DNA from: Trema orientale
Lineage: Eukaryota; Streptophyta; Magnoliopsida; Rosales; Cannabaceae
Assembly: GCA_002914845.1 (NCBI GenBank)
Contig: JXTC01000219.1
Span: 82,568-146,567, forward strand
Length of the DNA stretch: 64,000 nt
Direction: 5' to 3'
Shown here in pieces: positions 36,501 to 48,767 of this stretch. The position numbers and the translations under genes are program-made. The first letter of the stretch is position 1; each line of letters begins with the position of its first letter. The notes under the pieces are model-generated. The model worked only from the letters and a program-made list of their open reading frames with translations, did not search any database and was not told where the DNA came from.

Positions 36501-39500
36501 AAAGATATAGAATTTGTGTCCTATGGACATATTAAGCTTCATAAATTGACAAAAAGAGAGGTAAAATAGATTAAAAATCTAACCTTAACAGGTGTTGGAG
36601 ATTCGGCACTAGGCTTTAGAATATGCTCACCAAGAACAAAGTTTTGAAGTCTCCACACATAAGCCTGTGCAGTATCCACATGACATGTAACCACGTTGCA
36701 CCAATCTCGCTCTCTAATTTCAGCTATATGATTTCCATCAAAGACAAAGGAAAAATAGAGACCATTAAAATTCATAGACAGACGCCAGAAGATAATTTTT
36801 ATTTTCTATAGAGGCCTTTTTTTTTTTTTTTTAGGGTTTAGGGTTCGTACAGTTTTTATTTTTTTATTGTGTCTTTTTAATTTTTTTTAAGGCATTAACT
36901 AAGCATCAACTACATACTGGAATAATTATTCCCAGAAAAGGCGTCAACTAAACAGTTTAACTATATACTAGAATACTCATTCCTTTTAGTAGCGAAAAAA
37001 GACTATGATTCGGTTTTTTTTTCTCCTTTCTTTTTTCGGGTCAACAAGATTTCAAATAAGAGGCCTTACCACAGTCAAACACAATAACTGGCTTCAATTT
37101 TATCTCTTCTACCTGAAATAAGTAAATAAAACACAAATAAAGTAGCTTGGAGCTTTCTATAAAAAGGCAACCATTAATTGGAAATTTAAGGTGTCCAACT
37201 ATTAAGCACATTCTCAACCATGTAAACTATGTCATACGGGTTCAAATAACGCGTCAAGTGCGAGTACTTGGCTAAATTTGGGGTTGATCACACTAAATGA
37301 TAAGGACAGTCAACAAGTTAAATAATAAAACAAACAACATTACGTTAACCAAATTTTCAAAAGATTGCCAGCCGAAGAATAAAAAACGAAGTTCCTAAGA
37401 TAGTGATGTATGCAGAATAAAACTACTTCACTACAAAGTACCAGTCAGCACACACAACAGCAGGGATGGAAAATACTTGGAGGAAAATAAAGGCAAAAAG
37501 TGACTGAGGAATGTAATCACTCCATTATTTATTGAATAAATCAAGGAGTTGTATCTTTTTTATCCAAGGGGAAAAGACAAAACCCATGAAAATGGCAAAA
37601 AAGTGTTGCATTACTGCATTCATACCTTCATCCTCAGTTTCTTGGCTCGTTTGGACACATGGTGTTGGGAAAGCTCTCTACTTTGTTGATCCTAATAGCA
37701 TCATGCAAATCTAAATAAGTAAACATTAAACAAACATAAAGCAAATGTAGATTACGTGAATACAGGATATCTCAAATTATATAGCGTGTAAATAATTTAC
37801 TTAGGAAAAGCTTTACCACACAAAGCAAACCCAAATTCATTGCAGATTTAAATTGATTATGCATTTTGTATTGAGTTAAAAGGTAAGCCAAGATTAAATT
37901 CACAGAACCAAAATGAATTTGCCGGATTACAACCAAGATTTTGCCGGAATTCAACCAATATGCTGTATTAATTATCAACATGCCCACTAAAACAATAATT
38001 TAAACAGCCAACATTTCAAAGTTCAAACAGCACCAGGATGAACGAACAGTAAGTTAAAACTTCAGTTTTACAAACTGTTTTAAGTTCTTGCACAATGCAC
38101 TAACTGCAAATTTCACTTAAACCAGATTCAGGATGACTGATCTTTGAACCATGGTCAAGTGTGTAGTGAGTCAAAAGAAGATTTGACACATAAAGAAAAC
38201 AAATATAACATAGCTACAAAGTAACTGGAACAAGTTATTTAGATATCAATGAATTATGGCGTTATTTGACGTGAAAAAGTTCAAGAGTTCCATTTCCAGA
38301 TTTGATTAGGGGTTCGGGTCCAATTATGTAATTTTCTTTGGAGACATCTTGTTTCCAAGATAGTATTATTTGTCAAGTAATATTAGTTTCTGTTTCTGTT
38401 CCTTGTTAAAATAAACAAATAAAGAATTATCCTAAAGTGGACCTTCAAATAATATACATTTTGTTTGGAAAAAAAAAAAAGAACTTTGTGGATGTGTGAT
38501 GCCAAACCTGGATTACAGAAAAAAGCCGAAAGGCACGATCCTGTCCAGCAGATAAAATGTGTCTCCCATTGGAATAGAACCTATAATAGATGAAGAGAAC
38601 TTTTAAAAAATACAAAAGGATAAGGAATGCAACTACCCTAACAAACGCTCAGAGCATAAGTTTGGAGAAGGGGGCGAAAGAGGAACAGTTTTACAGGTGA
38701 AAATAGCAGAATATGGTACTTAAGTCAAATGAAGTTGGAAAGGACGTCCAATTTGACATAAACAGACTAAAATGCAAAATCAAGATTAAGATATTAAGCA
38801 ATACAAAAAAGGCTGAATAATTTTTCTACACTAATAGTAAATGATGGAAGGTGCCCAGAAAATTAGAGAAAACTGTGAATCTTACAAGGACTCTTCCTTG
38901 GTAAGATGAAAGGTGCCAAGGTTTATTTCTAGTAACTTTCACAAGCAGAATCTAGAAAATATAAAACCAAATCGAAGGAAAAATGTTATTACCTTATGCA
39001 CTGTGGAGGAGCACTATGGCCGCTTCGAAAACGTAGAAGACGAGGATCTCCATCACTTGTGTCAAAAATCCACATCTGCCAAAAACATTAAGAGTGATCA
39101 GTAAATCAATTGCATCACCATAAAAATAATTAGACTCATCGAGTTATGATATAATATTAGCATCCAATACCAGGAAAATAAATTAATACAATGTGTCAAT
39201 GTTCAATACTATTGTAACCTGAAATGTTTAATTTGTAAGCAGAAGCTGGACTAGGTCCATAATTAATATATTACCAATACCATTACTTACAACTTATATT
39301 CTTGAAAGAGCAATAGATGTCCCATAAAAAGAATGTCAAAGAAATTAAGGACTGAGTCGCTGAAAGTTCTTACTTTAATTGAATTGTCAGATGATGAACT
39401 CATTAACACGGGTTCATTGGCAAAGAAGTGGAGTGAAAGTACTGAACTATCATGAGCATCTCTTATAACTGATTGGAGCCTTCGTTTCTCAAGATTCCAT

Positions 39501-41055
39501 ATACTTATGACACCAGATGAACCACCAGATGCTAGAAGAGGCTGTCCATCTGAAAATAAGCCAGATAAACAAAGCACAGATCAGTAACCACTTTATTTCA
39601 TCAGCACTACGAATTTGAGTAATATAAGTTAAAGGGAAATAAAGGAACATAAAATGACAACGTGAACTTCTCCACCTACAGCACATAATATTTCAAACTG
39701 ACATTTCAGTAATTTATTATCCGAATGGTATGTATGCATTTATTAATGAAAACTACAGGGGCCATTGTTACCTGAACTAAAAGATAATGCAGTCACAGCA
39801 CCTCGGGTAGAATGAGTAAATGTAACTAATTCTTCATCATAACGAATATTGTGAAGATGTATAGTTCCATCACTGCAACCAACAGCAACAACATCTAGCG
39901 CAGGAGATGAAATACAACTTGTGATAGAAGATTTCCATCCCTTAAACTCATACAGTTTTTTCTTGGTACTGACGTTCCAAAGCTGTAGAGAACCTTCCTG
40001 ACTCCCAATAATCACCTGTTTGGAGGGGTTGATTTATGAGTTATTTTTCCATTGAAAAGATAAAAAAACCAACAAAGGGTATAATCAGAAAAAGATTCCA
40101 TATCTATAACTGCACCAAAACTTTCATACGAACAAAAAGTTACCTTGTTTAGGTAAGTATCAGGATGCATCACACAGCTAGGAGTAAAGTTGTCATCTAG
40201 CATGATATGTCCAATTGGAGCAAGATTCTGGTCAATTTCCTTGAATGCCCAAATGAAAACATTTCCTTCAACATCAATACTTAGGATATGCTCTCCAAAC
40301 AACAGTAAAGAGTTGACCTTTGCTTCGTGCCTACTCCAAGTTGACACCTTGTAAATCGAAAAACTACTATTGATTACAAAAGTAATAACATATCGATAAT
40401 TTGAAATAATGGTTTACAAAGGAAAAGAATTTCAGTAAGACATAGGGCCATATCAGAACAGCTAGACGAAAAAGGAAGTTTGTGTAATTTGTCAAGCAAA
40501 TAAGAGATTGAGCTAAAACCTGATGAGCACGCTTAAAAACAGCTATCTCGTTCCCATAAGCAGCGAATGTGAGCTCTCGATAGGAAGCAAGAGCCCTAAT
40601 CTTCTTTGGCAGTTGTGGGCCTTCACAGAAAGTAGCTTAGATGTGTCATACATTAAAAAAACAATCAATCTCCTAGCTATTGCAAAAAAAGTTCATAACA
40701 ACCTTTGCTATACATTCCTTACATATTTCAACTTAATCCTAATCCGATCGTTGTCAGCAGAATACAAAGAAATTGAACAATGATGCATTGAGTTACACAC
40801 TGTATTTTAGCATCATACACTAACATAGCTACTTACAAACATATTAAAAGCCCCCCACATTGTATGAAAAATTATTGTCTTCTATATCCAATGGAAAAAA
40901 TTGAAAACTGGGTTTCACATCAAAATATGATATTAAACAAAATTTCGAACTCAAAGAGAAACAGGAACTCACCAACAAGCACCAAACTGAGCTTTGCGCA
41001 CTGAAAAGGGAACATTGAATCCGAAATTAATTGAAATATTTATTTGAAAGAGACT

Positions 41056-41087
<32 letters not shown>

Positions 41088-41245
41088 AATAGATACAGAT
41101 GAGTTATTTGAAGAATTACATTGTAAATCTGAAAAGCTTTGCCGACACTGACGGTGACAAAGGTTTCGGTGCCCAATCGCTGAACGGAGAAGGGGACACC
41201 GCTCGTAATGTATCCAATAGCTCTAAACGGCTCGAAGATTCCCAT
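33539..41245 (-). CDS. UTP21: UTP21/WDR36 homologue, U3 snoRNP WD-repeat protein, 18 exons
   Basis: Minus-strand exons: 41245-41120, 41000-40973, 40620-40520, 40347-40144, 40015-39772, 39549-39374, 39075-38993, 38580-38508, 37691-37626, 37112-37070, 36723-36584, 36215-36003, 35787-35703, 35600-35306, 35038-34777, 34639-34426, 34287-34073 and 33688-33539; all phases agree and give 905 residues, the family's usual size. The product is a nucleolar subunit of the small-subunit processome (UTP-B complex) needed for 18S pre-rRNA processing. It opens with FEPFRAIGYITSGVPFSVQ. WD repeats make up two propellers, e.g. GSLQLWNVSTKKKLYEFKGW, GVISIWNLEKRRLQ and DGTLRIWDVILARQ. The C-terminal Utp21 domain includes LSLLPRSQWQSLINLDIIK and ends in helices. 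Upstream lie a telo-box and three TGGGCT motifs. Confidence 0.95.
36831..36845. repeat. Short interstitial telomere-like repeat in a UTP21 intron
   Basis: TTAGGGTTTAGGGTT follows a T run inside intron 10 of UTP21. It is two plant telomere units (TTTAGGG) long. Confidence 0.7.
41056..41086. repeat. GT/TA compound microsatellite in UTP21 intron 1
   Basis: About nine GT units followed by about six TA units in the 119-bp first intron of UTP21. Confidence 0.9.
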
Positions 41246-41382
41246 TTTATTTTTCTTTTTTATTTTTTATTATTCCTTCTCAAGGCTCCAGAGAAGCTTC
41301 TGTTGTTTATGCTAGAGCTTTCAGTTTCAGTTTCAGAAGGTAGTAAGTAACAGAGAGAGGAGAGAAGAGACGGTATGAGGGT

Positions 41383-41510
41383 TTAGGGTTTTGGGAGTGG
41401 CGGGGAGAAGCTGGTCTGCAAAGAACCAAACGATGGCGTTTTCGGGCCAGCCCGCTTCGCTAGTAAGTGGGCTGGGCTTCAGTGTATACGTTTCGTTAGT
41501 AAGTGGGCTT
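41383..41510 (-). promoter_or_regulatory. Telo-box and site II motifs upstream of UTP21
   Basis: About 140 bp upstream of the UTP21 ATG the gene strand reads AAACCCTAA (41383-41391 on plus as TTAGGGTTT), a telo-box. TGGGCT motifs occur on the plus strand at 41468-41473, 41473-41478 and 41504-41509. Telo-box plus site II is the known promoter signature of plant ribosome-biogenesis genes. Confidence 0.7.
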
Positions 41511-42447
41511 CTGGGTATTTATGAAAATATGTTTATGAAAACGGGTATTTATGTACTTTTACCTTTATTTGTTCTTCCATTTTATTTTATTTTTATTTTC
41601 TATAAATTTTTTTTTGAGGCCCATTTTTTCATATCATTAGAATATCCTTTTTACTTATTTCTCTTTTGATAAAAGAGAAATTTATTCCACCAATTTATCA
41701 AATTCTCTTCGTGAATGGAAAGATATTGTTGTACTCACTATATATTAGTCACCGGTGATTCGTTTTTAAGAAGTCATAATTTTATATTTCTATATATAAA
41801 TATAGCAACTATCGGTGACTAACATTGCGAAATACCTAAAAGAGTAAAAGATCACCAGTCCAGACCCATGAACACCCATAAGCTGCAGTATGCACCATTG
41901 GGCAGCTCATGATAGTTTACATTGTAGAAGCTCGATTGAAAAATGGGCCATTCTCAGCCTAACGATGTGAGTTGAAAACCATAACAAGGACGACACAAGC
42001 ACCAACTCCAGCCATATTTTGGTGTCTCTCACTAACAATCAAGCATTCATGGCATATTTTAGAAACTAGTATGTGACAACTGGCAACTATAAGTGGTTCA
42101 ATACTGAGAGAAACTTGAAAGAAAAGGCACCAAGCCGTAATTAAAAATGCAGGGAATGAAAAAGCTTTAAATTTATTGGTCTCTGTACCGTGTACAAAAA
42201 TAGTAAATGTCTAAACATCAATGCTTTTCCCTTTTCTCGTTGCTTCTTTTCCTTCTCTTGGATGGCAATGCACATACCAAAGGTACAAAAATAAAGTGAT
42301 AAGATAACCAAGTATGACCAAAATGAACAAGGACATCTTAGAAAACTGAAGAGCAGGTATTGGATGATGGAGAGACCAAAATGAACAAGGACAACTTAGA
42401 AAAACGAAGACCAAAGAGCAGATGATGGAGATTTTTCGATCACACCA
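41511..42447. other. Intergenic DNA between UTP21 and RPN13
   Basis: Holds the distal UTP21 upstream region and the RPN13 3' flank, including a 58-bp tandem duplication at 42316-42431. Nothing else is recognised. Confidence 0.5.
42316..42431. repeat. 58-bp tandem duplication downstream of RPN13
   Basis: Two adjacent copies, 42316-42373 and 42374-42431, both begin GACCAAAATGAACAAGGACA and end GATGATGGAGA, with small differences in the middle. They lie within 135 bp of the RPN13 stop, probably in its 3' untranslated region. Confidence 0.85.
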
Positions 42448-45400
42448 CTAGGACTCATCCATTGGCTCGTTTCGGTTACAAGATTGAGGTCTCAAATCCT
42501 TCTCATCTTGTCTTGTGTCCGATGTCTTGGAAACAGAATCCTCAAGCGCCTCCAGAAAAGACAACACTGTAAACTTGTCTGCAAAAATTGACAAAACAAT
42601 GAGCATATTAGAACAACAATACCATGAATCAGTTGATACATGTGTTGTTCAACCAAAAACAACACTGAACCGTAACCTCAAATAAGACATAACCAACCTA
42701 AGAGCCTATGACAAGATTCAAGTAATAATATACTACATCACTTACATTTACTTGGATCAATTCCAAACTGGGACAAATCTACCTGTCCAGTTCGAAGTAC
42801 CTACATAATAAATGGTGCAGAACATGCTGTCATTAACCCCCAAAAAAGGAAACAACAGCTTGCAAAGCAAAAAAGATTCATAAACATATGTCCCTCCAAA
42901 TTCTTACATAGGTAAATGAATCTACTTGTTGGCGGAAAGGTGGACTTTGCAGCAACTCCAATATATCCTCTGGTGCCCACTGGCCCTGTACCCCAAAAGG
43001 CATTATAACACGAAACGAGCTGGAGGAAGCATGCAAATTCAAACATCAGAATATCACCCACCTCAGGTAAGTAAGACGCTAAATGCTGTTCCAATGGCAA
43101 TGTCTCGATCAATGGCATTATCAAATCAGGCTTTAATATATCATCGAGTCCCAAGCCTAGCCAAGACAACAAAAAAAAAAGAAAAAAAGCATCACTCAAA
43201 CGAAGCAGTGTTGTACCAAAAGTAAGATTTATGTCAAACAAGTACACTGAATGAAATACCCACTAAAGTGTTTATTATTATTGGTATTCTGAATAAAGTA
43301 AATACAGGACTATCTTCACTTTTAAAGACTCATTCGGAGGTCCCAAAAAGAGTTTTCCAGAAAAACATGGAAAACACTTCTACCCATTGATCAGTTGAAA
43401 AATTGCCCTACATTATAGCTGATAGAAAAGAGTCATATTATCACCTCCATCTGGGTCTGCAGCTCCCTCTGTAACAAGTGCCATAATCATAACAATTGTT
43501 AGCTCAGAGCAAGTTTATAAATATACATATGTATTGGTTAACATATAACAATATGTATTATGAGCATAGTCTAGCAAGATAACACCATACCTCCAGGTAC
43601 AATGCTACTCAAAATCCTTTGCAAGTCTTCTAGTTTAACCGGGCCAGAAGACGAGGTAACATCACTGGACACTTCAGCACCCAAGTTTGGGACTATCAAG
43701 TTTCCAGCTCTGAAATGCATATAAATTATATTACAGAGATATCCCAAAAATGAAGCAAGATATATGGAGAAATTAAAGTTACAAATCACGTGGCAAAGTC
43801 AATACAAGACAAATATCCAAGTTCAGAAAGAAGCATCTGCCCCATCTTCAAATTTGAGATTATACTGCCTTATCATTGCCTAAAACCACAAAGCCAAATA
43901 TGTAGGCGAGATGATACAAATAACATGCCTTTTCTTCATTTAAGAAATTCTAGCAAACAGTTTATGTTCACAGAATATGAGAATTTACAGCACTGCTTAA
44001 AAAGGTTTTAAAACCTATGTTTACAAGTACTGTGAACACTATTAAACATTAAGAGAACTCCAGCACTTATAGCACTGCTTACAGAAGTTCTTAAGAATCT
44101 ATTATCCTTTTTATTTTCATTACATGAAATTTTCATGAAATCTGCCTGGGTTCCCCTGGACCAACACCTTTAAGTTGTGCTCAGCAGGCAATTTGGACAC
44201 AACCTACACCCAATCCAATTAATTTATACACCCACCGAAACCTAGTTGACATATTGTTGGGTTTCTGGCATGATAATTTTTGGCAGAATTTGGTGTGAGT
44301 TTTTCAAATCTTAAGTAGCTGACCTAGATGATATATCATCTTCCAACATATCTTCAGAAACTTGTAGAGTATTAGAAGCATCAGGCTCTTCTTCACCCAG
44401 GAACTCTGCCAAAAGAGGAAGATAAACAATATCAAACTTGATGGAGAAGTACGCAACAAGAAAAGACTTATATTCCAATCTTTAATGGTTCAGTCAAATG
44501 CAAGTACTGTTAATAAGGAACTCGTGCTAATTATGAAACTGGGCCGAAAATACATGTTTAAACTATATATATATATATATTTTTTGCCTATTCCATTGCT
44601 TGTCAATATGCAGTGTCCTATTGTATTAGACAATATCAAATCAGAGGGTAATATCTTTTGCATATATTTCCATTCTATGCTAGCATATGCAGAAAACTCC
44701 AGGTCAAAATGTCAATGTTAATAGACGTTGAGCTACACATATTAGAAGCACTCAGTGAAAAAAGATTCTAGTATACCTAATGGTCGATTGATGTAGCAAT
44801 TTACAGAGATGCACAACTCTGAATCGCCTTCAGCATTAGGCTCCTGGAAAGAAAATCATAAAATCATAAACAAGAAGTGAACTAAACCATAACTTATGCA
44901 GTGATATCAATCAATGAACCTGATTTCTGACCTGCATCCAAAAGAAGAACTTCCTGTCGTCCGTGTTGAACTTCAATATGTAAACTCTTCCTGATGACTG
45001 ATTAACCTGAGTAGGGAGTTGAACCAATGGTTAGACCAAGCCTCAGCATCAGACTAAAAGATAGATTAAAGTATACAACGCAAAGTGCTATACCTTTTCG
45101 AAAACGGCTTCATCAGGAAAAATAATCTGATCCTATAATAGCTTGTGTTAAAGGAAACAAGAAAAGAATGGTAGAGAAAATTTACGAATAATGAAAAAAA
45201 AAAAAAAAACGATAACAAGAATAAGCATTCATCAGGGATACATCTTCAACAACATTTAGAGTCCGATCAAGCCACTGAAAATGGACTAAACCCTCTCCAC
45301 CCTGAGAGATAAAAAGCAATATGGGTTAGTTGTAGAAGATTGAAATTTGAACCCAGAAAAGCAAACGTGAAGTTGTATTGTATCAATATGAATTAAAAAG

Positions 45401-45730
45401 CTATTGGAAAATACCCTTGCAATGCGAACAAGGCCTTTTCGGGTGTCAGGGACAACTTTTTTCCCTTCAAAATGCATTTTACCGGCACGAAACTCCACAA
45501 AAACTTCCTAACAATTCATCCCAAAATTCAGGCAATAATGCATTATTATAAATACAAGCAATAATGATAATAATAATAATAATGAAAATTCAGGCAATCA
45601 TTAACATCAACATGAACACATGGTTAATAGTTAATTAATGTGGTTATTGAATAGTAATAAAGCAAAATAATAATAATAATAATAATAGAACCTGCATATC
45701 TGGGGAAGTGTCGGTTAAAGAGGAAGCCAT
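42448..45730 (-). CDS. RPN13: 26S proteasome ubiquitin receptor RPN13 (ADRM1), 13 exons
   Basis: Minus-strand exons: 45730-45692, 45507-45415, 45301-45242, 45132-45094, 45006-44932, 44843-44777, 44405-44324, 43709-43591, 43468-43445, 43156-43062, 42985-42908, 42800-42746 and 42578-42448, giving 318 residues. RPN13 binds ubiquitin and docks on the proteasome base. The Pru domain (about 14-125) runs from [17 protein letters not shown] through VHFQWLDRT to KFFFWMQEP. An acidic linker follows. The C-terminal DEUBAD domain (about 200-290; [33 protein letters not shown]) is the UCH37-binding part in animal homologues. Exon 9 is a 24-nt micro-exon. A probable 5' untranslated intron (donor GTAATT at 45921, acceptor TAG ending at 45758) lies just upstream of the ATG; this is inferred from splice signals only. 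Confidence 0.95.
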
Positions 45731-46397
45731 AGCTCTACTTCTTCTTGCGAAAAATATCTACCAAAACAAAACAATGCAATACAATACAATACAGCATAAA
45801 TAAATAAATAAACAAACAAACAAAGCCCTATAGATAAGAACTATAACTCAAAAAAAAAAAAAAAAAAAAAGAGCCCTAATTGATTAATAATAATAGTAAT
45901 AATAATAATGATAATAATTACCAGATTTTGTGTTGTGTATAGTAATGGTAATGCAGAAGAATCAGAATCAGAATCAGAATCGGAATCGGGCGAGTGAGAG
46001 AGGAGAGACCGAGTTATCTAGCTCCGAGGGTTTTATCTTTATGACTCGGAAGCTGAATCGGGGGGTCCGCTGGGGTTCCAAACTCGGACATCACCATCCC
46101 AAAGAATTACCAAAATGACATTCTCCGCTGACTGCACGGGTATTAAATAGGAGATTAGCTGATGAATAGTTCTGGGCTTTTGAGGCCTCTGGACCCGTCT
46201 AAAGCAGCCCAAGACAGCTTTGCCTTCGGTTCAAGTATACGACAAGTCGTTTAAGAAAAGAGGGCATTTCACCGGTAATGATTCATGAAATTGGGGGATA
46301 TGAAGGAGTTGTAATTTGAGTTCAGGCCTCTCTGTAGAACTATTTCATGGGGGATATGAAGGAGTTGTAATTTGAGTTCAGGCCTCTCTGTAGAACT

Positions 46398-46425
<28 letters not shown>
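45731..46425. promoter_or_regulatory. Shared head-to-head promoter of RPN13 and the APEM9-like gene
   Basis: Only 695 bp separate the two start codons. A probable 5' untranslated RPN13 intron occupies 45758-45921. Site II-type motifs occur in both orientations: TGGGCT at 46173-46178 and AGCCCA at 46206-46211, about 250 bp from the APEM9 start. A 50-bp exact duplication (46293-46342 and 46349-46398) and a GA repeat (46399-46425) run up to the APEM9 ATG. A GAATCA repeat lies near 45957-45985. Confidence 0.55.
46293..46398. repeat. Exact 50-bp direct duplication before the APEM9 start
   Basis: Copies at 46293-46342 and 46349-46398 are identical over 50 bases, each starting GGGGGATATGAAGGAG and ending CTCTGTAGAACTA, with a six-base spacer. 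Confidence 0.95.
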
Positions 46426-46429
<4 letters not shown>

Positions 46430-48767
46430 GTATGGAAGTGGAAGTGGGAGGATCATCAGAGTCAGACTCTAAAATCTGGGAACAAATTGAGCGTTCCGAA
46501 AGGTAATATTTTGCAAAGATAAGAGCTTTTTGTTGATTTGTTTAAGTAGAACAAACCAAAAAAAAAAAAAAAAAGAAAACTTACACCTGAATATTTTACT
46601 TTCCCATTAAGGATAACATTTGCTAAACCCCCCTTTTTTTTTTTTTCCTTTATTTATTTGTAGACAAGATTGGTATTGTACTAATTCTATTGAAGTGGGT
46701 AGTTTTATTTAGTTGACTCGTTGTGACATGCAGCTACCTTGTTTGCTCCATGTTTGAGGAGGCAGCCTCATCAGCTTCCTCTGTTCTCAACCAACTCCGT
46801 GATGATAGACAAGCCATTGCAACCCGAGATGATATTCAATTCTATGACATGTTAGAATCAACTGGGATGGTCCTCGTTCAGGCTCTCAACGAGCTTGGCC
46901 GGTACTTGTTTTGTGTGTGTAATATATATTTAACTTCAATTTGTATTATTCTCATTATTGGGTTGGATCATGGATGGTCCAGGGTATCAGAAATTCTCAA
47001 TGAGCTCAAACAGTCATTTTCTTCAGTTGCAGCCATCCCTCTTCAAGTTCTCCTTACTGGGTATTTTTCTACCTTGCACAATTTATTCTTCTTATTTTCA
47101 ATTTTATGTGATAAGGATTTTTTATACTCATACTTCAATCATGACATTAAGTGGTTGTCTATTTTATTTTTTCTCCTGAACTGTCAAAAAGATAATTTTG
47201 TGGTCCTTAAGAGTCATCCGTCGATACTGCATACTTTGTAACTGGTCAATGGAGCTTTAAGAAAAAGCTTATCATGATGTTTGACATGGATATATACATT
47301 GATAAATTGATTCTCAAGATCTCCAAGGAGCACTTGTTTGGGATAGAGACTGGTCTCCGTAGTTTAGGAAGAGTGGTTACTTATTTGTCATTGTATTTTG
47401 TTTTCCAGGGCGTGTTTCCAAATATCACAAAGTCCTTCTGGTGTTCGAAAGTTTCTCGAAGAGTTTCTTAGCAAATGGAGACTTGTGGATGAGAGATATG
47501 TTCTTGCTGGGGCAGAAGCTGGTGTAGATTATGTGGAAGGATGTGGTGGGCATTTCTGTCTGGGAGTTGATAAGTATCTTGATGTTGTTGAGGTCTATGT
47601 TATGAAGCTTCTTGGAGCCACTCTAAATGATATAGACTTTGCAATCTCCTGGGTTGAGAAAGCTGACTTACCGGAGGATAGACGACAGGTAAAATAAAAT
47701 CTTTTTTCTGTCAGCCACCACGAAAATTAATTGAGGTGGTCGCATTAGTTGCGGTTCACTTCTAATTACTTTCAATGAGTTTTCAGTTCTTTTCTGAGGA
47801 AAGATTGACGAGAAAGTTTCATGACTACCTTTACATGGCCTTTGATATAATTGTTGTCGGAATCCTGCGGCTTATTTTTGAATTTACATTCTTTGATAAT
47901 ATAATTGATACAATCTTCAAGAACCTTCGACTTGGGTTCAATGATGCTCATTGTTTCTTCTTGCTTTTCATTTGCTGTATTAAAGTTGTTCATTTGTTGA
48001 TAATGGACTTGTAGTGAAACATGGCCATTAGCTGCTTCACTTTCTTGCCTTTTACAAACTCTATGCTGAATTTAAGTATTCAATATGAAATCCATGCTTT
48101 TTTTTTTTTTTTTTTTTTTTAAACGAGTTGATTGCATATATAAGATTCAAGAACGTGGTTCTTTCATAACTCTCCCGACTCATTCTTTTTCTAGGAACTT
48201 TTAAGAAGATTACACTCCCTGCATTCTATGAAAGCCACAACTTTGTCACGAGGATCTGCAGCTTTGTTGGCAGATAACAAGCAAGCTCATTCTTCCAACT
48301 TGAAACAGCAAAGCACTTTTGAGGGATCTCCAAAAGTGTTGGATGACAATTACCCTCTAAACGGAGGGAAGACTGGAAAACAAGCAGTTCTAAAATTGTC
48401 CAAACGAGTGACACCATGTCTCTGGTGGTTCCGTACCATAAATTTGAAGCTTGGTAATGCTCAGGTGGCCATATCAAATGGGAAGATTGCGCTTGGCTGT
48501 TTAATCTTGCTTATATATTGGATTTTTAGGCGGAGACAAACTACTCTAAAGGGGTAAAGCTCCATTTTGATTCATGATGTGCTCAGAGTCGTCTAGATAT
48601 CATCTAATATTTTATTGTTCTGGGTTTGTCTCAGGATTGTCCAGCGACAAGCTTTGAACATAAAGAAGGCTATGGTAGACTTGTGGCAACTTGCATTTTC
48701 ATATCAAGTGAATCCTTTAGCTGCCGTGCAGTCTTCCCCTGTTCCATTGCGTGGAGGTCAAAGATGA
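46426..48767 (+). CDS. APEM9: APEM9-like peroxisome biogenesis membrane protein, 6 exons
   Basis: Exons 46426-46502, 46734-46901, 46983-47060, 47409-47688, 48195-48553 and 48635-48767 encode 364 residues. The start IWEQIERSERSYLVCSMFEEAASSA-type helix (read across the first splice), the LESTGMVLVQALNELGR segment and the LPEDRRQELLRRLHSLHS stretch fit the plant APEM9 (DAYU) family. Its Arabidopsis member tethers the PEX1-PEX6 ATPase to the peroxisome, the job done by PEX26/Pex15 elsewhere. A single hydrophobic span, IALGCLILLIYWIF (about 299-313), is followed by RRR and a 45-residue tail; the rest is helical and soluble. It shares a short upstream region with RPN13. A GA repeat precedes the ATG; codon 3 is also ATG. 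The family call rests on memory of the pattern, not on an alignment. Confidence 0.75.

Noticed and set aside
47772-48014. Frames on both strands in intron 4 of the APEM9-like gene
   Set aside because: They lie between well-phased exons and contain random-looking sequence.
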